From positions 62,001 to 126,000 of the forward strand of contig NZ_JAPPUW010000011.1 of the NCBI RefSeq assembly GCF_026712205.1: a stretch of DNA of 64,000 bases. The letters are read 5' to 3'. Under the pieces are notes generated by a model. The model saw nothing but the letters and a program-made list of their open reading frames with translations. It had not been told where the DNA came from and searched no databases. This stretch comes from Pelomonas aquatica. GTDB lineage: Bacteria > Pseudomonadota > Gammaproteobacteria > Burkholderiales > Burkholderiaceae_C. Both the position numbers and the translations under genes were made by a program. Shown one piece after another: positions 59,973 to 64,000 of the stretch. How positions within the stretch are numbered: the first letter of the stretch is position 1; every line of letters starts with the position of its first letter.

Positions 59973-60067
59973 GAATGAAAAATTCCTGTTTGTTGGCGTT
60001 TGGAGCCAACTTCTCGGTCTACATCATTCATGCGATTTGCCACTGAATGAAAAATCCTCTAATGTTG
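59973..60067 (+). promoter_or_regulatory. Two 23-nt direct repeats upstream of abiEi
   Basis: GAATGAAAAAT begins both 23-base units (59,973-59,995 and 60,045-60,067); each ends TGTTG and 17 of 23 positions agree. TTGGC...GCCAA forms a small hairpin between them. The second ends just before the abiEi start. AbiEi antitoxins repress their own operon by binding repeats of about this size, so these are likely operators. Confidence 0.6.
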
Positions 60068-60071
60068 CGAC

Positions 60072-60818
60072 ATGTCGTCAACAACCGACACCGTTTCATT
60101 CAAAGAGGTTCTCCGGGCCCACCCGAGAGGCGAGCCCCTCGGTACCGCCGCGCTCAAACGCCTTGGTGTCACCCCATTCCGCGCCTCGGCGCTGGCCCGC
60201 AGCGGCTGGCTCGACCACCTCGCCCGCGGCGTCTACATGTTGCCCGGAGACACCCTCAGCAGAGACGGCTCCCTGGCCTTCCTGGCCGAGCAGATTCCCG
60301 GACTTCATGTTGGCAGCAAGACGGCCCTCTCCTGGCGAGGCGTGCGGCAGAACATCGCCTTTCGCGAGACCTTGACCCTCTGGGGCGACCGCGCCAAACC
60401 CCTCCCCGCCTGGTTCACCCAGCGTTTTCAGGCGCGCTACCAAGCGACCCAGCTCTTCGACGACACGCTGCCCGTCGGGCTCGGCCTGCAACCGCTACCG
60501 AACGGCGACACCCGCGTCTTGGTGTCCGTACCCGAGCGGGCCCTCCTGGAGCTGCTGAGCGACCTTGGCAAAACCCAATCCCTGAGCGAAGCACGCGAGC
60601 TCGTCGAGGGCCTGCCCAACTTACGCCTCCAGGTACTGGATGAGCTGCTCTCGCACACCCTCCGCATCAAAGTGGTCCGAGCAGCAGCCAGCTTGGCCGC
60701 TGAGCTGAACCTTCCCTGGGCCGCCATGGCCAAACAGCACAGCCTGCGCATCGGCGGCGGCACCCGCTGGATTGCGGTGTCCAAGACCGGTGAGCGCCTG
60801 GACTTCAAAAAACCATGA
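60072..60818 (+). CDS. abiEi: AbiEi-family antitoxin (type IV toxin-antitoxin)
   Basis: A 248-residue protein with an N-terminal winged-helix AbiEi domain (LGTAALKRLGVTPFRASALARSGWLDHLARGVYMLP) and a second C-terminal domain (LVSVPERALLELLSDLGKTQSLSEARELVEG). AbiEi represses the operon and neutralises the AbiEii nucleotidyltransferase. The gene overlaps abiEii by four bases (ATGA). Direct repeats upstream fit autorepression. Length is typical. Confidence 0.85.
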   Translation: MSSTTDTVSFKEVLRAHPRGEPLGTAALKRLGVTPFRASALARSGWLDHLARGVYMLPGDTLSRDGSLAFLAEQIPGLHVGSKTALSWRGVRQNIAFRETLTLWGDRAKPLPAWFTQRFQARYQATQLFDDTLPVGLGLQPLPNGDTRVLVSVPERALLELLSDLGKTQSLSEARELVEGLPNLRLQVLDELLSHTLRIKVVRAAASLAAELNLPWAAMAKQHSLRIGGGTRWIAVSKTGERLDFKKP

Positions 60819-61735
60819 CCGACGACTACATCGCCACCGTCCGCTTGCTGCTGGACATCGCCCCCACCGTGTTTCGTTCGGGCCTCTTCGCGATGAAGGG
60901 CGGCACGGCCCTGAACCTGTTCGTGCAGGACATGCCTCGCCTCTCGGTCGACATCGACGTCGTCTTTGTCGACCACGCGCCGGACCGCGAGGCCGCGCTG
61001 GCCGCCATTGGTGCCGAACTTCGCAATGTTCAGCAAGCGCTCCAAGACCGTGGGCTGGTCGTGCGTTTGCCGGGCAACGCGCAAGGCGACGAGGTGCGGT
61101 TGTCGGTCAATGGCCCCAACGCCCAGGTCAAAGTGGAGGTGAACTTCGTCTTCCGGGGCACGGTGTTGCCCGTCCAATCTCAACCCTTGGCACTCAGCGC
61201 GCAGGACTTGTTCACAACGAATGTGTCGCTGCCCGTCCTCGCCCCCGCGGAGCTCTATGGCAGCAAGCTCGTGGCAGCCATGGACCGCCAACACCCCCGC
61301 GACATCTTCGATGTGATGCACATGTTGCAGCGCTTCGGATGGACGGCCGAGGTGGTCGACTGCTTTGTCGCCTACCTGGCCGGCCACAACCGGCCCGTGC
61401 ACGAAGTTCTCTTTGGCCCCGCGAAGTCTTTGGAGCCCGCGTTCACGAACGAGTTCGTTGGCATGACGCGAGACGAAGTGCCCCTTGCGATGCTTGCAGA
61501 GACCCAAGCCCAGCTGCGCCACGAGCTGCCTCGGCAACTCGCCCCTCGTCATCGCGAGTTCCTGCTGTCGTTGGTGCGCGGCGCCCCCGATTGGCCCTTG
61601 ATGCCCTTCGAGCAGCTCCAGGACCTGCCCGCCATTCGCTGGAAGCTGCAGAACCTCGCCACCCTCAAGAAACGCAACGCCGCCCGGTTCGGAGAGCAAG
61701 AAAGCCTGCTGGCCCATGGCTTTGACACGCTGTAG
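60815..61735 (+). CDS. abiEii: AbiEii/AbiGii-family nucleotidyltransferase toxin
   Basis: A 306-residue MNT-fold toxin. The nucleotidyltransferase motif is KGGTALNLFVQDMPRLSVDIDVVF (GG plus DxD), with KVEVNFVFRG as the third acidic strand and YGSKLVAAMDRQHPRDIFDVM as the typical second motif (K and RDxxD). AbiEii-type toxins transfer nucleotides to tRNA or other targets and cause growth arrest during phage infection. It is translationally coupled to the antitoxin gene. All the usual catalytic residues are present, so it is probably active. Confidence 0.88.
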   Translation: MTDDYIATVRLLLDIAPTVFRSGLFAMKGGTALNLFVQDMPRLSVDIDVVFVDHAPDREAALAAIGAELRNVQQALQDRGLVVRLPGNAQGDEVRLSVNGPNAQVKVEVNFVFRGTVLPVQSQPLALSAQDLFTTNVSLPVLAPAELYGSKLVAAMDRQHPRDIFDVMHMLQRFGWTAEVVDCFVAYLAGHNRPVHEVLFGPAKSLEPAFTNEFVGMTRDEVPLAMLAETQAQLRHELPRQLAPRHREFLLSLVRGAPDWPLMPFEQLQDLPAIRWKLQNLATLKKRNAARFGEQESLLAHGFDTL

Positions 61736-61781
61736 TGCGCCAGTGCACCCTATCGCAGGCCACAAAGCGCCAGCCCAACCC

Positions 61782-62897
61782 TTACACGACGGGCTTAACG
61801 AAGGGCCCCAACCACGAGCACGATTCGGGCGGCTCTCGCAGCGCTGAGACGCGTCTGTCCATCGGATTCATCTCCGCCACGAGTTCCGTCGCCAGGTCCA
61901 ACCATGCCCGGGCCTCCGGCGGGAGCTCGGTGTCACCGATGGCCACCGACAACGCCTGCAGATAGCCTCCAAGGTCAACAGCGTGTCGCCAAGCCTGAGC
62001 CTCCTTGGCGAGTCCTTCCGCAAAGTTCTTGCGTTGCTGGCGGCGCCGCTCGGCGGCTTCTCGGATGGCTCGCTGCTCCGCCCAGTGTCGGGCTTGGGCC
62101 TCACGCTCCTGACGCAAGCGCACGGTGGCCTCGCCCGCCGCGACGATGCCGTGAGCGATGGCCGCAAGCTTGTTCTCCAGCCGGTCACGCGTGCCGTCGC
62201 CCCAGCTCTTACGCCCGGCGTAGTGCCCTTCCAAGCTGAGCCTCAACTGTCCATTGAACTTGTAGTCGTATTCGCGCCTGTCGAAGTAGCTGTGCGGCGA
62301 CGGTTTGACCGGCCTCTCAATGCGTCGATGGCCCTCCGTCAGGCTCACCCCGAGCAGCTCGCCCTGGACGCGGATGGCGACCCGCTTGCCTTCCTTGTCA
62401 TGGACCAGCGCAGCACCGACTTGAGGCAAGACGCGTTCGAGGGCATCCAAACTAAGCGCGGCGCGACGAACCGTCTGCGCCGACAGACTGCAGCGCACCA
62501 CCTGGGCTGAGCCGCAGCCCAAAAAGCCACTGGCCGTCGGTTTCGCTTTCGAGAGCGCAGCAAGCGTCGCAGCGGCCACGGGCGCCAAGACCTCGGCCTC
62601 CGAATCGCGCACGGTGACGGCCACCGCTGGCGCAGGAACTGATGCCTCCGCCACGGCGGGGAGCCGGTGCTGCTGAGCGTTCAGCGTCACCATCTCATCG
62701 CCCGAACCAGACAGCGGTGGACGCGACACGGTTTGTCCATGCCGCACCTTGGCCCAGTAGCCCACGGGCGGAGTCGGAACGCCGTGCTTTCGGCAGGCCT
62801 TCGACAACCCGACGTCCGAGATATCAAACTCCTTCGCCAAGATGCGAATCGGTGTGTGCCACACGCGTTGATAGAGGTCCCTGCGAGAAATTTGCAT
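61782..62897 (-). CDS. Hypothetical protein, 371 aa, with N-terminal HTH-like segment and coiled coil
   Basis: Function unknown. The N-terminal ISRRDLYQRVWHTPIRILAKEFDISDVGLSKACRKHGVPTPPVGYWAKV is a conserved HTH-like block seen in many proteobacterial hypothetical proteins. A middle region follows (RKSWGDGTRDRLENKLAAIAHGI), then a charged coiled coil (RQEREAQARHWAEQRAIREAAERR) and a compact C-terminus ending SWLGPFVKP. I took ATG 62897 because it starts the conserved block; the longer upstream frame is less well conserved in style. It lies on the strand opposite the abiE genes. Confidence 0.72.
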   Translation of the reverse strand: MQISRRDLYQRVWHTPIRILAKEFDISDVGLSKACRKHGVPTPPVGYWAKVRHGQTVSRPPLSGSGDEMVTLNAQQHRLPAVAEASVPAPAVAVTVRDSEAEVLAPVAAATLAALSKAKPTASGFLGCGSAQVVRCSLSAQTVRRAALSLDALERVLPQVGAALVHDKEGKRVAIRVQGELLGVSLTEGHRRIERPVKPSPHSYFDRREYDYKFNGQLRLSLEGHYAGRKSWGDGTRDRLENKLAAIAHGIVAAGEATVRLRQEREAQARHWAEQRAIREAAERRRQQRKNFAEGLAKEAQAWRHAVDLGGYLQALSVAIGDTELPPEARAWLDLATELVAEMNPMDRRVSALREPPESCSWLGPFVKPVV

Positions 62898-63114
62898 CCA
62901 CGGCTCCGCGCTGAAAGCACCCTGGCACGGGATGAAATCCATTCGGCCGCACCCGCCCGTCCCTGGGGCTGACGGCATTTTCGTGAAGAGCCCTTCGACC
63001 CTCACCAATGGCACGCAGCCCAGACTGGATGCGGCAACACGGCTCAAGACGAACGGCGGGATAAACATCAGCGCCTAAACGGGACATCACCTGTTTTTCA
63101 TGAGGCCACCCGCG

Positions 63115-63324
63115 ATGTCCACTGCTACTTCCCCCATCCTGCTTAAAAAGGCCGAGGTCTGCCAACGCCTGTCGATGTCTGTCCGTGCCCTGGAAGGCAA
63201 GGTCAAGGAGGGCGCATTCCCTCCCCCAGTTCGCCTAGGCAAGCACGTCTACTGGAGTGAACTTGCGGTCAACGCGTGGAAGGCGCGCATGTTTGGGCCG
63301 CAGGAGGCATGGCGCCCCCGCTAA
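63115..63324 (+). CDS. AlpA-like small regulatory protein
   Basis: A 69-residue protein with a single winged-helix of the AlpA/MerR-like type: ILLKKAEVCQRLSMSVRALEGKVKEGAFPPPVRLGKHVYWSELAVNAWKARM. Such proteins control integrase or excision genes in islands and prophages. An in-frame ATG at 63100 is an alternative start. The gene is flanked by two minus-strand genes. Confidence 0.78.
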   Translation: MSTATSPILLKKAEVCQRLSMSVRALEGKVKEGAFPPPVRLGKHVYWSELAVNAWKARMFGPQEAWRPR

Positions 63325-63345
63325 GGCACGTGTTGGCTGGCGCTC

Positions 63346-64000
63346 TCAGCGAGCCCAGCCTAAGTCACGCAGAAGGAAGGCAAACGCTTCGAGCGCAAAC
63401 AAGCCGTCCGCTTCCGTCACCGGCGGCGTGCCCAGCCGGACCTGCTCGTTCGGCTTCCCACGTGGATGCAGCATGCGGATGATGTCGGCCGCGCTGCGCC
63501 GAAGCTTGGCTTGCTCGGGCAAAGCGGCAACGACCTCCCCCAGGTCCTTCTCAAGCAGGTCCCGGGCCTTCCCCTGCTCGACCAGCATTTCCGCCAGCAC
63601 CACCGTCGCCGCCGCCCGGCACAAGTCCACCAAAGCAATGCCACTCTGACGATGGGCGGCGTCCACCACTTTGGCGACCGCCTCGGTCACTCGCTTGCGA
63701 GCAGCGGCCGGGATGGCCTCGGTCAGCAACTCCGGCAAGAAGCCAAAGTTCAAGCGCGCCTTCAGGGTCACGACATCGTGGTCATGGTCCGCGCGCTCCA
63801 CCGCGACGACGCTCCATGCCGTCACAGCAGGTTGGGCGCCAAGAACCACCACAGGTTCCGGCGAGGGCCCCAGCCGCTCCACGAGCCGCGTCATCGGCAC
63901 GAACGTCAGCAGCGACAGGTTCACTTGGCCCGCGCCGTTTTTCGTCTTGCTCGCATCGCTGGCCGTCGGATGTGGATGGACCCACCACAGCGCCGGTTGG
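63346..64000 (-). CDS. Hypothetical protein, C-terminal part (5' end outside window)
   Basis: The frame is open to the window edge, so the N-terminus is missing; a GTG at 63924 looks internal because coding continues upstream (PALWWVHPHPTASDASKTKNGAGQ). I do not recognise it. It contains VNLSLLTFVPMTRLVERLGPSPEPVVVLGAQPAVTAWSVVAVE and a helical C-terminus (RKRVTEAVAKVVDAAHRQSGIALVDLCRAAATVVLAEML, DIIRMLHPRGKP). It is convergent with the AlpA-like gene. Its position suggests island replication or maintenance, but that is a guess. Confidence 0.6.
   Translation of the reverse strand, partial: QPALWWVHPHPTASDASKTKNGAGQVNLSLLTFVPMTRLVERLGPSPEPVVVLGAQPAVTAWSVVAVERADHDHDVVTLKARLNFGFLPELLTEAIPAAARKRVTEAVAKVVDAAHRQSGIALVDLCRAAATVVLAEMLVEQGKARDLLEKDLGEVVAALPEQAKLRRSAADIIRMLHPRGKPNEQVRLGTPPVTEADGLFALEAFAFLLRDLGWAR

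Larger units (their letters stand above)
52033..64000. mobile_element. Genomic island / integrative element (left part; right end outside window)
   Basis: Several signs change at the tRNA fragment. G+C falls and third-position bias weakens. Genes become a tyrosine recombinase (57,016), an AlpA-like regulator (63,115), a KfrA-like protein, the AbiE pair, a truncated DruA-like gene and unknowns, while core metabolism stops. The recombinase is not at the att site but 5 kb inside, so the element may be composite. No transfer genes are visible here. Confidence 0.75.

Noticed and set aside
59973-60067. CRISPR-like repeats before abiEi
   Set aside because: Only two imperfect units and no cas genes; their position fits operators.

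Overview
The window is about 70% G+C with strong G/C preference at third codon positions. Its gene order (glyS-gmhB-plsC-ygjP, livHMGF with fused LivM-LivG, 5-FCL/slt/gst/cca, IcmF, Omp32-type porin, DUF2917 next to a LysR gene) fits a betaproteobacterium of the order Burkholderiales, of the Roseateles/Rubrivivax/Mitsuaria kind. The genus is inferred from protein resemblance only.

Bases 1-51,975 look like chromosomal core. From left to right: the end of glyS, a GmhB-like protein, an acyltransferase and a YgjP metalloprotease; a metallo-hydrolase divergent from a LiuR-type MerR regulator; a TonB-like protein; LysR/azoreductase, pirin and a DUF938 methyltransferase; a livHMGF amino-acid importer without a binding protein; an MFS permease and an OPT transporter. 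A complete 2-aminoethylphosphonate (AEP) catabolic locus follows (17,287-26,864: binding protein, PhnZ-like HD oxygenase, ATPase, permease, PhnW, PhnX, FAD oxidase, porin, LysR). Then come IcmF under a perfect MerR-type operator, two lytic transglycosylases, a D-amino-acid deaminase-like enzyme, a lactonase, two paralogous 5-formyl-THF cyclo-ligases, a KefB-like antiporter, GST, CCA-transferase, a tripartite RND efflux pump, a thioredoxin-like protein, an MFS permease and a hydrolase. Several families of palindromic repeats sit between these genes, and two repeat-like tracts lie in frame inside coding sequence.

At 52,033-52,077 there is a 3' fragment of a tRNA-Phe gene with no 5' half. To its right, up to the window edge, base composition falls and gene content changes: tyrosine recombinase, AlpA-like regulator, KfrA-like protein, AbiE toxin-antitoxin pair, truncated DruA-like protein and several unknowns. 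I read this as the left end of an integrative island whose intact tRNA-Phe should lie beyond base 64,000.

The most interesting cargo is a tightly overlapped three-gene operon on the minus strand (55,035-52,310): a MazG-like nucleotide pyrophosphohydrolase with an extra conserved C-terminal domain, a thymidylate-synthase-fold protein, and a family-4-like uracil-DNA glycosylase fused to a Panacea/DUF4065-like antitoxin domain. I do not recognise this combination as a described system. It would suit a nucleotide-based or modified-base-based anti-phage or toxin-antitoxin module, but that function is inference.
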